DNA of 53,138 nucleotides, from IMG/VR virus record IMGVR_UViG_3300036792_000197, positions 1-53,138 of that record; one strand, written 5' to 3'. Of the stretch, positions 1 through 7,223 are shown in pieces. The notes beneath the pieces are model-generated. The model worked only from the letters and a program-made list of their open reading frames with translations, did not search any database and was not told the DNA's origin. The position numbers were made by a program, and so were the translations under genes. The first letter of the stretch is position 1. Every line of letters starts with the position of its first letter. Source of the stretch: a virus.

Positions 1-127
1 GGTGCTCACCGAGCGCCAGCCGAACATCTGCCCGGTGCGGACCATGGCCGCGATGTGCGGGTGGCTCGCCGGGCAGGCCGAGTGGGTCATGTACCGGGAC
101 TGGGCGGGTGACATGGCCGGCGCGGTC
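1..127. repeat. Terminal direct repeat, left copy (contig overlap)
   Basis: Identical base for base to 53012-53138. The length of 127 nt equals a common maximum assembly k-mer, so this most likely reflects a circular assembly graph and not a biological terminal repeat. The reading frame crosses the junction intact, which supports closure. Confidence 0.95.
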
Positions 128-382
128 ACCTCCGCCACCGGCCGCGCCATCGCGGTCCTCGACCCGATGCCCCGCGCGGAGATCCCGATCCCCGCCGCCG
201 TCAACTGGTGCCCCGCCTGCGACCATGCGGGCGGCCTGTCCGCCGTCGTCAGCCAGGACCCCGCCGACCGGCGGCAGTCCATGGTCACCTGCGCCATGTG
301 CCTGCACGAGTGGGACGCCACGCAGTGGCTCCGGCTCGGCCAGGTCATCACCCGCCACCGCGACACCGGGAAGGCAGCATGA
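2..382 (+). CDS. Zinc-ribbon protein, C-terminal part of the junction-spanning gene
   Basis: This is the continuation of the gene that begins at 52749. The first codon here (GTG at 2) is internal, since 53013 is in frame with the ATG at 52749, giving about 214 aa in total. This part contains a CPAC...CAMC pair (near WCPACDHAGG and VTCAMCLHEW), a probable four-cysteine zinc site followed by a DATQW segment. Its stop overlaps the next start (ATGA at 379-382), as is usual in this operon. A nucleic-acid-binding role is inferred from the zinc ribbon; the family is not recognised. Confidence 0.8.
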   Translation: MLTERQPNICPVRTMAAMCGWLAGQAEWVMYRDWAGDMAGAVTSATGRAIAVLDPMPRAEIPIPAAVNWCPACDHAGGLSAVVSQDPADRRQSMVTCAMCLHEWDATQWLRLGQVITRHRDTGKAA

Positions 383-657
383 CCATGGACGATGACCCGC
401 AGGCACGCCAGAGGCAGAGCGAGGCCCGCTGGAGCGCCACCCCGGACACCATCATCCTGAACGGGGTAGAGACGCGGATCGTCAAGCCCCCGCCCCCGTC
501 GATCGTCGTAGCGGCTGACGACGGCACCGAGCTGCTGCGCATCGACTTGACGGAACACGGAACGCTCGACGTGACCGGCGCCGAGGACCGCTGGACTGAA
601 GGCGCGGCGCGGTTTGTCGCCGAGGTGCGCCGCATGCTCACGGAGGCAACACCATGA
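379..657 (+). CDS. Hypothetical phage protein
   Basis: A 92-aa protein starting at ATG 379, chosen because it overlaps the previous stop by 4 bases. It begins MTMDDDPQARQ. The middle, with IVVAADDGTELLRIDLTEHG, reads like a small beta-rich domain, and the end (RFVAEVRRMLTEA) like a helix. No signal peptide or catalytic motif is visible. It is coupled to the hydrolase gene downstream (ATGA at 654-657). Function unknown. Confidence 0.75.
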   Translation: MTMDDDPQARQRQSEARWSATPDTIILNGVETRIVKPPPPSIVVAADDGTELLRIDLTEHGTLDVTGAEDRWTEGAARFVAEVRRMLTEATP

Positions 658-1202
658 CCAGCTTGCAAGCGATCCTCCTACCCGGCGACGTGCTCGCCGT
701 CCGGGGCAACAGCACCCCAGACGAGATCATCCGCATCGGCCAGGAACTCAACGGCAAGCCCGGCCTCGACAACCACATCGCGATAATGCACCACTGGGAC
801 GGCGACGTGCCATGGGGGCTGGAGGGCAAGCCCGGCGGCGTCGGATGGGCTGACCTGCGCAGTTACATCGCCAGCCCGTACACCATGGACAACTGCGCGC
901 AGCCCGGCCGCGATGATGCGAGCCGCGCCATGGTCGCGGCGGAAGCGCAGAAGATGCTCGGCACCAGCTACGACTGGGCGGCCATCGCCGACGACACGCT
1001 CCGCGCGTTCCACATGGGCGACCTGTTCAGCCAGACCATCAACGGCACGGTGCCCGGCCACGTGGTGTGCTCGTCCTACGCCGCGTTCCTCTACGAGCGC
1101 GCCGGATGGGAACACCCCATGGTCGCCGACCGGGACTGCGAGCCCGCCGACTGGACGGAACTCGTCATGGCCAAGGGCTGGAACGTGCGACTGGAGGCGT
1201 GA
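654..1202 (+). CDS. Permuted NlpC/P60-like (YiiX-type) cysteine hydrolase
   Basis: A 182-aa protein with the permuted papain-like order: an early histidine motif (DNHIAIMHHW, about residue 41) and a later cysteine motif (GHVVCSSYAAF, about residue 138). In this superfamily Cys and His form the catalytic pair and members cleave amide or ester bonds in peptidoglycan peptides, lipids or proteins. No signal peptide is visible, so it may act in the cytoplasm or after lysis. It sits in the early operon away from the lysis cassette, so a role in host takeover or accessory lysis is only inference. Confidence 0.7.
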   Translation: MTSLQAILLPGDVLAVRGNSTPDEIIRIGQELNGKPGLDNHIAIMHHWDGDVPWGLEGKPGGVGWADLRSYIASPYTMDNCAQPGRDDASRAMVAAEAQKMLGTSYDWAAIADDTLRAFHMGDLFSQTINGTVPGHVVCSSYAAFLYERAGWEHPMVADRDCEPADWTELVMAKGWNVRLEA

Positions 1203-1204
1203 CC

Positions 1205-1537
1205 ATGGACGACCTGATCGCGTTCATCAAGGCGCGGCTCGACGAGGACGAGGCGAACGGCCGTCACGCCCTGGCGCTGTGGCCCAGCACTCACTTCACC
1301 ATCGACCCCGGCTCGCTGGTCATCGTCGAGTTCCACCGGCGCCATGACCCTGACCGCGACCTGCGCGAGATCGCGGCCAAGCGCGCGATCCTGGCCATGG
1401 ATGACGACAGTGAGGGATACGCCTACAGCGTCGCCGTGAGCCGCGCCATCGTCCACCTCGCCGCCGCATGGTCGGACCACCCGGACTACCGCGCCGAGTG
1501 GGCGCCTGATGCCAGCGCCTTACCTGACCATGGCTGA
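1205..1537 (+). CDS. DUF6221-family protein
   Basis: A 110-aa protein starting MDDLIAFIKARLDEDE, the N-terminal signature I associate with DUF6221, a family of unknown function frequent in Streptomyces and actinophages. ATG 1205 is preferred; a GTG at 1199 overlapping the upstream stop is possible. The rest is acidic and helical with an Ala-rich segment (SRAIVHLAAAWSDHP). The next gene starts inside its 3' end at 1509. Confidence 0.7.
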   Translation: MDDLIAFIKARLDEDEANGRHALALWPSTHFTIDPGSLVIVEFHRRHDPDRDLREIAAKRAILAMDDDSEGYAYSVAVSRAIVHLAAAWSDHPDYRAEWAPDASALPDHG

Positions 1538-1742
1538 CCTTGCGAAGCTCTACCGCGTCCACCTCCGCACCGCGCAGCGGTGGGCAGCCGAGGACAAGTG
1601 GCGGCGCACCATGGGTAAGCCCGTCAAGTACTCGGTGGCTGACGCGCAGCAGAGCTACGAGCAACGGCGCGACCATGGCCGGCAGCGGCGCGCGGCAAGA
1701 CCGGGTAACACGCGACTCGCCACTGCGCTTGAACATCCTTGA
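1509..1742 (+). CDS. Small helix-turn-helix protein
   Basis: A 77-aa protein whose segment TMADLAKLYRVHLRTAQRWAAEDKW looks like a MerR/excisionase-type or resolvase-type HTH, followed by a basic tail (RRDHGRQRRAARPG). ATG 1509 lies inside the upstream gene; ATG 1530 is an alternative. It stands just before a candidate promoter and the HNH/terminase genes, so it could be a small DNA-binding regulator or packaging factor. The role is inference. Confidence 0.6.
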   Translation: MPAPYLTMADLAKLYRVHLRTAQRWAAEDKWRRTMGKPVKYSVADAQQSYEQRRDHGRQRRAARPGNTRLATALEHP

Positions 1743-1771
1743 CATAACTGCCACCATGGCTGCCATACAGT
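1739..1771 (+). promoter_or_regulatory. Weak candidate promoter before the late region
   Basis: A TTGACA hexamer at 1739-1744 is followed by CATACA at 1764-1769 (19-bp spacer) or TACAGT at 1766-1771 (21-bp spacer). Spacing is longer than ideal, so this is a suggestion only. It would serve 1825 onward and possibly the packaging genes. Confidence 0.3.
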
Positions 1772-1788
1772 AGCCGGACGTGTCCCCA

Positions 1789-1813
1789 GGGAACGCCCGG
1801 CTTTCGCGTTCCC
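1789..1813. promoter_or_regulatory. Inverted repeat GGGAACGC-N9-GCGTTCCC
   Basis: Perfect 8-bp arms (1789-1796 and 1806-1813) in the gap before the gene at 1825. The arms contain the GGGAAC/GTTCCC element that is repeated at the immunity switch (38920-39052), so it may be a distant repressor site. As RNA it would form a hairpin just upstream of the GGAGG ribosome site. Confidence 0.5.
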
Positions 1814-1824
1814 GGAGGCCAGCC

Positions 1825-1998
1825 ATGGTTGACCGCGCGTTCCTCCGCTGGGCCTGCGTCATCGCCGCGCTGCTGTTCGCGCTGCTGTGGCTCGTGTCCG
1901 TCACCGTCACCGGCTTCGCCGCACCATCGTGGATACCGCCCGCCGGACTGCTCGCCATCGTCCTGGCCGTCGCGATACCGCCGTCGCCCGCGCCGTGA
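1825..1998 (+). CDS. Small two-helix membrane protein
   Basis: A 57-aa protein from ATG 1825, preceded by CGGAGG. It has two hydrophobic stretches (WACVIAALLFALLWLVSV and PAGLLAIVLAVAIP) and ends PPSPAP. No family recognised. It is coupled to the HNH gene, whose GTG lies in its last codons, and is the first gene after the 1739-1813 control region. Confidence 0.6.
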   Translation: MVDRAFLRWACVIAALLFALLWLVSVTVTGFAAPSWIPPAGLLAIVLAVAIPPSPAP

Positions 1999-2372
1999 GC
2001 CGCTACACCGGAACGACAGCGCAAAGAGGCTACGGCGCATCTCACCAGGCGCTGCGCAAGCAGCTGCTCGCACGCTGGCGGCCCGGCGACCCGTGCGCAC
2101 GCTGCGGCCAGCCGATGCTCTACCGCTGGATGACCGACGGCAGCGGGCGCCGAACCAGCGCGATCGACCTCGGCCACACCGACGACCGCACCGCCTACAC
2201 TGGCCTCGAGCACAGGTCATGCAACCGCCGCGACGGGCAGCGCAAGACCACCGCCGTACTACGCAGGCGCGGGCCCATGCCAGCACGGCAGCTGGCAGCC
2301 GTACGGATGCGGCAGTGGCAGGCGAGTGCGAAGGCAGTGGCAGGCGCGGCAAGGCAGGCACGGAACTGGTGA
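1995..2372 (+). CDS. HNH endonuclease next to the terminase genes
   Basis: A 125-aa protein with CARCG at about residue 34, then DLGHTDDR and LEHRSCNRRDGQRK, a compact zinc-stabilised HNH (His-Cys) fold with a basic C-terminus. GTG 1995 overlaps the upstream stop (GTGA). HNH proteins beside the terminase are needed for cohesive-end packaging in several HK97-type phages, so a packaging nickase role is likely. This matters because the terminase's own nuclease half looks degraded. A homing enzyme is the alternative. Confidence 0.8.
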   Translation: MSRYTGTTAQRGYGASHQALRKQLLARWRPGDPCARCGQPMLYRWMTDGSGRRTSAIDLGHTDDRTAYTGLEHRSCNRRDGQRKTTAVLRRRGPMPARQLAAVRMRQWQASAKAVAGAARQARNW

Positions 2373-2627
2373 CGACCACCCGCCGTGACCAGCCGCGAGG
2401 TCACAGGCAGTGACCACGGTCAGCGCCGACCACCCGCCCGGTCATCAGTGACCACCCGCCGGTTTACCATCCACCGGGCCTGATCGACCATCGCTAGGCC
2501 GCTGACCAGCGGAAATGCGGGGGCGGTCGAATCGCGCCCGGAATGTCCGATTCTGGGCCGACTCCGCAGCCAAACTTCATATGTTGACGGTTCAAGCGTA
2601 ACGTTTCCAGTGACGGAGGGTGACCGG
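2373..2627. other. Intergenic region before terminase: candidate packaging site
   Basis: About 255 bases without a gene. It holds three copies of GACCACCCGCC (2374-2384, 2428-2438, 2450-2460), then a somewhat less GC-rich stretch around 2560-2610 and the terminase ribosome site. Position, repeats and lack of coding suit a cos or pac site. Confidence 0.45.
2374..2460 (+). repeat. Three direct repeats GACCACCCGCC
   Basis: Exact 11-mers at 2374-2384, 2428-2438 and 2450-2460, with spacings of 54 and 22 bp. They could be binding sites for the small terminase or the neighbouring HNH protein. The repeats are seen directly; the role is inferred from location. Confidence 0.7.
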
Positions 2628-2960
2628 GTGGCTGATTCGGGCGCGCTGCGGGTGCGCCGGGCCCGCGCTCACGCGGCCGGCGATCACTCGCTGTGCAAGC
2701 GCTGCGCGGCTGTTCGCGTTGACGCGCCGCCACGCCTGACGGCCCTCCCGCCGGTGCCGCGTGACGCGAGCGCGGCCGAGGTTGACGCGGCGCTTGAGAT
2801 GCGCCGGCTGGCCCTCCGCCTGGTGACCGCGCACGAGAGCGAGCCGGCGAACACGCTCCTGGCGCGCGAGCTGCGGATGACGCTCGCCGAGCTGATGCCG
2901 AAGGGCAAGCAGGACGCTGATGCCGACCTCACGGGGCTCTTCAGCGCTTTGCAAGCCTAG
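2628..2960 (+). CDS. Probable terminase small subunit
   Basis: A 110-aa protein. GTG 2628 is chosen because GGAGGG ends 7 bases before it; the longer frame from 2610 would place that ribosome site inside the gene. It contains CKRC near the N-terminus and helical segments (EVDAALEMRRLALRLVTAHES, LARELRMTLAELM), and lies directly before and overlaps the large subunit. Identity rests on position, size and helical character; no HTH signature is certain. Confidence 0.6.
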   Translation: MADSGALRVRRARAHAAGDHSLCKRCAAVRVDAPPRLTALPPVPRDASAAEVDAALEMRRLALRLVTAHESEPANTLLARELRMTLAELMPKGKQDADADLTGLFSALQA

Positions 2961-3858
2961 GTTCGCGACCCCGGCGACGCCCGGGCGGGCGAACCTGGCG
3001 GACGGCATCGCGAAGACGGCGCAGGTGCTGAACTTCCGCACGCCGCTGGGCCCGGGCCTGATGCCGTGGCAGCACGAGATGAACCAGGTCGCGACGGAGC
3101 TGGACAGCCGCGGGCGGCTTGTCTACCGCCAGGTGGTCATCGAGGTGATGCGGCAGCAGGGCAAGTCGGTTGACCTGCTGTCGATGATGATCGCGCGGGG
3201 TTTGCGGCGGCCGGGGACGCAGATCTCGTACACGGCGCAGACGCGGCTGGACGCGCGGCACCGGATGATCGACGTGTGGTGGCCGCGTATCCAGGGCTCG
3301 AAGCTGGCGCGGTTCATTGACATCCGCAAGGGGTCGGGCTCGGAGGCGCTGGTGTTCGCGAACGGGTCGATGCTGGGCCTGGTGAGCAACACGCAGACCT
3401 CCGGTCACGGTGACAACCTGGACCTGGGCGTGATCGACGAGGCGTGGGCGCAGCATGATGATCACCTGGAGCAGGCGATGCGCCCGGCGATGATGACGCG
3501 GGACGCGCAGCTGTGGGTGGTGTCGGCGGCGGGTGACGAGCGGTCTGAGTACTTCCGCCGGAAGGTGGAGGACGGCCGGAGCCGCGCGCAGATGGGCGTG
3601 ACGGAGGGCGGCTGCTACGTCGGCTACTCGGCGCCGGATGACGCGGAGCCGGGGGACCCGGCGACGTGGCGGGCGTGCATGCCGGCGCTGGGGATCACGG
3701 TGACCGAGGAGACGGTGGCGACGGACTTCGGGCTGATGGAGCTCAGCGAGTTCCGCCGAGCGTACTTGTGCCAGTGGCCGGAGGTCGCGAAGCCGGGCTG
3801 GGGCGTGATCGGCCAGGACGCGTGGGGCGCGGCGGCCGCGCCGAGCGGGCTGCTGTGA
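2920..3858 (+). CDS. terL: Terminase large subunit, ATPase half (ORF stops at domain boundary)
   Basis: A 312-aa protein with the packaging ATPase: a Walker-A-like VMRQQGKSVDLL near residue 79, Walker B with catalytic Glu (LGVIDEAWA near residue 170) and motif III (WVVSAAGD). The frame ends with TGA at 3856-3858 after AWGAAAAPSGLL, exactly where related enzymes continue into the RNase H-like nuclease. The nuclease half is in the -1 frame and begins at GTG 3855 (GTGA overlap). ATG 2920 overlaps the small subunit by 41 bases. A sequencing indel would give the same picture. Confidence 0.85.
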   Translation: MPTSRGSSALCKPRFATPATPGRANLADGIAKTAQVLNFRTPLGPGLMPWQHEMNQVATELDSRGRLVYRQVVIEVMRQQGKSVDLLSMMIARGLRRPGTQISYTAQTRLDARHRMIDVWWPRIQGSKLARFIDIRKGSGSEALVFANGSMLGLVSNTQTSGHGDNLDLGVIDEAWAQHDDHLEQAMRPAMMTRDAQLWVVSAAGDERSEYFRRKVEDGRSRAQMGVTEGGCYVGYSAPDDAEPGDPATWRACMPALGITVTEETVATDFGLMELSEFRRAYLCQWPEVAKPGWGVIGQDAWGAAAAPSGLL

Positions 3859-4364
3859 GCGGCGAGGTCGCGTTCGGGGCGGCGATCAGCGAGGACCGGA
3901 AGCTGGCGTCGGTGGTCGCGGCAGGGCGCAGCGCGGCGTCGGGGAAGGTGCTGGTCGACCTGGCGCCGTACTACGGTCACCCGCGGGCTGTGGTGGCCCG
4001 GCTGGGGGAGCTGTACGAGAAGCATGACCCGGTCGCGGTGGTGGTGAACGCGAAGGCGCAGTCGGGGACGCTGGTGGAGCCGCTGAAGACGGCGGGGATC
4101 ATCGCGGTGCTGCCGTCGGCGGAGGACGTGGCGGTGGCGCACGGGCAGTTCCTGGACCTGGTGAACGACGGGGGCCTGGAGCACCTGGACCAGAAGCCGC
4201 TGACGGACGCGGTGCGGGCGGCGCAGCAGCGGCCGTTGTCGGGTGCGAAGGCGTGGGACCCGAAGGCGCCGGTGGACCAGTCGCCTCTTGTGGCGGCGAC
4301 TTTGGCGGTGTGGGCGTTCCTGCGGTGGGAGGAGCTGGCCGCGCCGGGCGTGTGGAATATCTAG
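3855..4364 (+). CDS. terL: Terminase large subunit, nuclease half as a separate ORF
   Basis: A 169-aa protein from GTG 3855. It aligns by eye with the C-terminal nuclease of HK97-type terminases, usually AFGVDVSPDR, then a VVLDPAG-type strand, then VDISPLVAA. Here these read AFGAAISEDR, VAVVVNAKAQSG and VDQSPLVAATLAVW, so the first two metal-binding Asp positions appear to be Ala and Asn and only the last is kept. Cutting may be lost, depend on other residues, or be supplied by the HNH protein at 1995. The consensus is from memory and should be checked by alignment. Confidence 0.75.
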   Translation: MSGEVAFGAAISEDRKLASVVAAGRSAASGKVLVDLAPYYGHPRAVVARLGELYEKHDPVAVVVNAKAQSGTLVEPLKTAGIIAVLPSAEDVAVAHGQFLDLVNDGGLEHLDQKPLTDAVRAAQQRPLSGAKAWDPKAPVDQSPLVAATLAVWAFLRWEELAAPGVWNI

Positions 4365-4374
4365 GGAGGTCACG

Positions 4375-4635
4375 ATGCCAACACCGGAAAACGATCCTGC
4401 GGTAGGCGATCCGGTTATCCTGCGTGGCCGTATCAAGGCCATCGACAGTGGCGTCGCGCTTGTCGAGGTGTACCGGACGTACCCGGTCGGCGGCACCGTC
4501 GCAGTCCAGTGCGGAGCGCTGGAACTCAACGAGACGCCAGATGGCCCGGACGAAGCCGAGGCTTCCGACGAGGACCGTATCCGCGAGGCGATGAACGAGG
4601 CGCAGGAGCACCCTGGCCGGACCGTGACGAGGTAA
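4375..4635 (+). CDS. Hypothetical phage protein
   Basis: An 86-aa protein from ATG 4375, with GGGAGG immediately before it. The middle (PVILRGRIKAIDSGVALVEVYRT) looks like a small beta-barrel and the C-terminus is acidic (PDEAEASDEDRIREA). It lies between terminase and portal, where accessory genes are common. No function recognised. Confidence 0.6.
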   Translation: MPTPENDPAVGDPVILRGRIKAIDSGVALVEVYRTYPVGGTVAVQCGALELNETPDGPDEAEASDEDRIREAMNEAQEHPGRTVTR

Positions 4636-4638
4636 GCC

Positions 4639-4854
4639 GTGCGCCTGTCCGTAATCCTGCTTGTCGTCGCCCTGGCGGGCGTCCTCGGCGGTGGCGCCCT
4701 GATTGGCCTGCCTGCGCTGGGCGGGTGCCTGATCTTCGACTCGCTGGCGGTGGGCGTGTGGGCTTTGTGGCGTGATGACGGGTCGCGGGCGGTGCCGGGC
4801 GTGCACGAGGTGCCGACGCTGGCGCAGGTGCTTGAGAGGGCCCGCGCGTCGTGA
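4639..4854 (+). CDS. Small membrane protein
   Basis: A 71-aa protein from GTG 4639. It has an N-terminal hydrophobic helix (LSVILLVVALAGVLGGGALIG) and a second one (LIFDSLAVGVWALW), then a polar tail. The GTGA overlap at 4851 couples it to the next gene. No family recognised. Confidence 0.6.
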   Translation: MRLSVILLVVALAGVLGGGALIGLPALGGCLIFDSLAVGVWALWRDDGSRAVPGVHEVPTLAQVLERARAS

Positions 4855-5186
4855 GCATCCCGCTGCGCATCGTCGACCGGCCGCCTGCGGGCGAGCCTGA
4901 GCCGGGCATGATGTGGCGCTACCCGGACGGCGACGAGGGCGGCCGCGAGTGCTGGTGGGTCGTGCTGCCGAATACCAAGCCGCAGGGGCCCGGCTATGCC
5001 TCGGAAATCACCTGGCGCACGACTGACCGGGCATCCTCGCCGCCTCACGAGATGTGGCAGGTGAGCGGCACGCCCCCGCTGATCACGGTCACTCCGTCGA
5101 TCGACGTCGAGTGCTGGCTGCCGGACGGCATCCGTGACGGCTCGTACTGGCACGGGTTCATCACCAACGGTGAGCTGGTCGGCTGA
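4851..5186 (+). CDS. Hypothetical protein, possibly DUF6527-like
   Basis: A 111-aa Trp- and Pro-rich protein. The segment PPLITVTPSIDVECW followed by YWHGFITNGELVG resembles the core of DUF6527 proteins, which have a SPSI motif and a C-terminal histidine followed by a nucleotide-like loop. The resemblance is from memory and weak. Its stop TGA overlaps the portal ATG at 5186. Confidence 0.5.
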   Translation: MSIPLRIVDRPPAGEPEPGMMWRYPDGDEGGRECWWVVLPNTKPQGPGYASEITWRTTDRASSPPHEMWQVSGTPPLITVTPSIDVECWLPDGIRDGSYWHGFITNGELVG

Positions 5187-6625
5187 TGAGGCTGGTTGAC
5201 CGGCTAATCCGCCGTGACGGCTACTGGGAGGGCATGGCGTCGGGCGCCGCGATCCTGACGACGTCCTACGGGTCGCCTGACCGTGAGCCGGTGATGCCGC
5301 AGCTGACAGGATGGGCGCAGCGGGCCAACGGGTCAAACGCCCCTGTGTTCGCCGCGATCCTGGTGCGGATGGCGCTGTTCAGCGAGATCACGTTCCAGTT
5401 CCAGGCCAAGGACGACAAGCACCTGTTCGGCAACCCGGCGCTCGCGAAGCTCGAGCAGCCGTTCGGGCCCGGCAGCACGACGCAGAACCTGCTCGCCCGC
5501 ATGGAGCAGGACGTGTCGCTGGCGGGGAACGCGTTCATCTGGGACGCGCCCGGCGACGGCCCGCTGGTGCGACTGCGGCCGGACTGGGTCACGATCATCT
5601 CCGAGGTCGTCCAGCTCGACGACGACCCTCGCGGCGGCTGGTACAGGCAGCCGGTCGGCTACTGGTTCGAGCCCCCGAAGGGCCTCGGCAACCAGCCGCC
5701 CGGGTTCTTCATCCCCGCGGAGGAAGTAGCGCACTGGGCGCCGGTCCCGGACCCGCAGGCGGACTTCCGCGGCATGTCGTGGCTGACCCCGGTGATGCGC
5801 GACATCCAGGGCGACGACGGGCTGAGCGTCTACAAGATCAAGTACTTGTCGAATAACGCGTCGCCGAACCTGCTGATCAAGTACGCGCAGAAGCTCCAGC
5901 CGGGCACGGTCGACAGCCTCCGGGAGCGGATGCAGGCCCGCTACGGCGGCCCAGACAACGCGTTCAAGACGCTGGTGCTCGACCAGGGCGCCGACGCGAC
6001 GGTGATCGGCAACAACCTCGCGCAGATGAACTTCGACGCGGTGCAGAGCGCCGGCGCCGAGCGGATCCTGGCGGCGGCGAACGTCCCGGCGGTCCTGGTC
6101 GGCCTGGAGCCGCTGCGCGGCGCGGGCCGCGGCTACCAGGAGTCGATGCAGAAGTTCGCCAACCTGTTCGCCCGGCCGCAGTGGCGCTCAGCGTGCGCGA
6201 CGCTGGAGAAGCTGGCGGACGCCCCCGCAGGGAACCGGCTGTGGTTCGACACCTCCGACGTTGCGGCGCTGCAGGACGGGGAGATGGAACGCGGGCAGAC
6301 GGTCCTGGTCAAGTCTCAGGCGGTGCTGGCGCTGAACCAGGCGGCCAGGTACGAGCCGGACTCGATTGTCACCGCGGTCAACTCCGGTGACCTGACGCAG
6401 CTGAAGCCGCTGCCCAATCCCCCGCCGCCGCTGCCCGCCGGCGGCCCGGCCGTGCAGCACATGCTCCCGCAGACGCCGCCGGGGGCGACGGCCGAGCCGC
6501 TGCCGTCGTCGATGCCGCGGTTGCCGGTGGGGTCGACCTCGCCGGGGGACGGCGGGAACGGCACACGGCCGGGTCCGCTGCCGACAAGCGCGCGGCGGGC
6601 ACTGAACGGAGCCAGTCATGACTGA
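5186..6625 (+). CDS. Portal protein, HK97 family
   Basis: A 479-aa protein forming the dodecameric DNA channel at one capsid vertex. Typical family features by eye: N-terminal NGSNAPVFAAILVRMALFSEITFQF, the LARMEQDVSLAGNAFIWD strand, EEVAHWAPVPDP, RGMSWLTPVMRDIQ, YLSNNASPNLLIKY and a clip/stem region with NVPAVLVGLEP. The last 90 residues are Pro/Gly-rich. Position between terminase and protease agrees. The start ATG overlaps the upstream TGA. Confidence 0.93.
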   Translation: MRLVDRLIRRDGYWEGMASGAAILTTSYGSPDREPVMPQLTGWAQRANGSNAPVFAAILVRMALFSEITFQFQAKDDKHLFGNPALAKLEQPFGPGSTTQNLLARMEQDVSLAGNAFIWDAPGDGPLVRLRPDWVTIISEVVQLDDDPRGGWYRQPVGYWFEPPKGLGNQPPGFFIPAEEVAHWAPVPDPQADFRGMSWLTPVMRDIQGDDGLSVYKIKYLSNNASPNLLIKYAQKLQPGTVDSLRERMQARYGGPDNAFKTLVLDQGADATVIGNNLAQMNFDAVQSAGAERILAAANVPAVLVGLEPLRGAGRGYQESMQKFANLFARPQWRSACATLEKLADAPAGNRLWFDTSDVAALQDGEMERGQTVLVKSQAVLALNQAARYEPDSIVTAVNSGDLTQLKPLPNPPPPLPAGGPAVQHMLPQTPPGATAEPLPSSMPRLPVGSTSPGDGGNGTRPGPLPTSARRALNGASHD

Positions 6626-7223
6626 CGGATGGGCGGCCCGGTGGGCTGGCGCGTGGGCAGGCGGCGCGCAGAGGTTCAACCACAGCCACGCCCCGGCAGG
6701 GTCACCGACGGGCGGCCAGTTCAGCACCAGCGGCGGCGGCAGCAGCTCGTCCGGGAGCGGCAGCGCCAAGGGCGGCGGCAAGGCCGCGGCGAGGCCGCTG
6801 GACGCGCACCAGAAGCACATGGCGCACCTCGCCCGCGTGCGGAACGTGGCCGCCCACCCGGCCTCGGCCACGGCGGCTGACCGGGCGCACGCGAAGGCCG
6901 CGCTGCTCACCCAGGCCAGAGCCGACCGGCTGAAGATCACGGCCCTGCAGGCGCAGCTGAAAAGCCTGACAGCCCAGGAAGCCAAGGCCGTCGCAACCGC
7001 CAAGCACACGGCAGCGAAGGCGGCGACCGCGAAAGCCGGGCCGAACCTGAAGAAATCCGTCGCGCACGCCGCGGCGGCCAAGAAGCCGGCAACGGCCAAG
7101 AAGACGACGACGACGACGGCTAAGAAGCAGACGCTGAAGCAGCAGATCGCCGCCGTGGAGGCGCAGATCGCCAACCTGACAGCGCAGGCGAAATCGGACG
7201 AGGCCGCGGCGGCGAAACTGTGA
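6618..7223 (+). CDS. Ala/Lys-rich protein, possible scaffold or histone-like capsid protein
   Basis: A 201-aa protein. The N-terminus FNHSHAPAGSPTGGQFS carries the GS-x-GGQF motif common in phage head-region proteins. A Gly/Ser linker follows, then long Ala/Lys coiled-coil helices with an H1-like stretch (AKKPATAKKTTTTTAKK, about residues 152-168) and a final heptad region. Its place between portal and protease suits a scaffold or internal DNA-binding protein. Composition alone cannot separate these options. Confidence 0.55.
   Translation: MTDGWAARWAGAWAGGAQRFNHSHAPAGSPTGGQFSTSGGGSSSSGSGSAKGGGKAAARPLDAHQKHMAHLARVRNVAAHPASATAADRAHAKAALLTQARADRLKITALQAQLKSLTAQEAKAVATAKHTAAKAATAKAGPNLKKSVAHAAAAKKPATAKKTTTTTAKKQTLKQQIAAVEAQIANLTAQAKSDEAAAAKL

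Noticed and set aside
1-127. Terminal direct repeat as the phage's physical end or integration site
   Set aside because: Lies inside a continuous coding frame and has the length of an assembly k-mer.
3624-5336. Long minus-strand open frame (570 codons) across terminase and portal
   Set aside because: Arg/Pro/Ser-rich translation without motifs, antisense to well-supported genes; a usual effect of high GC.
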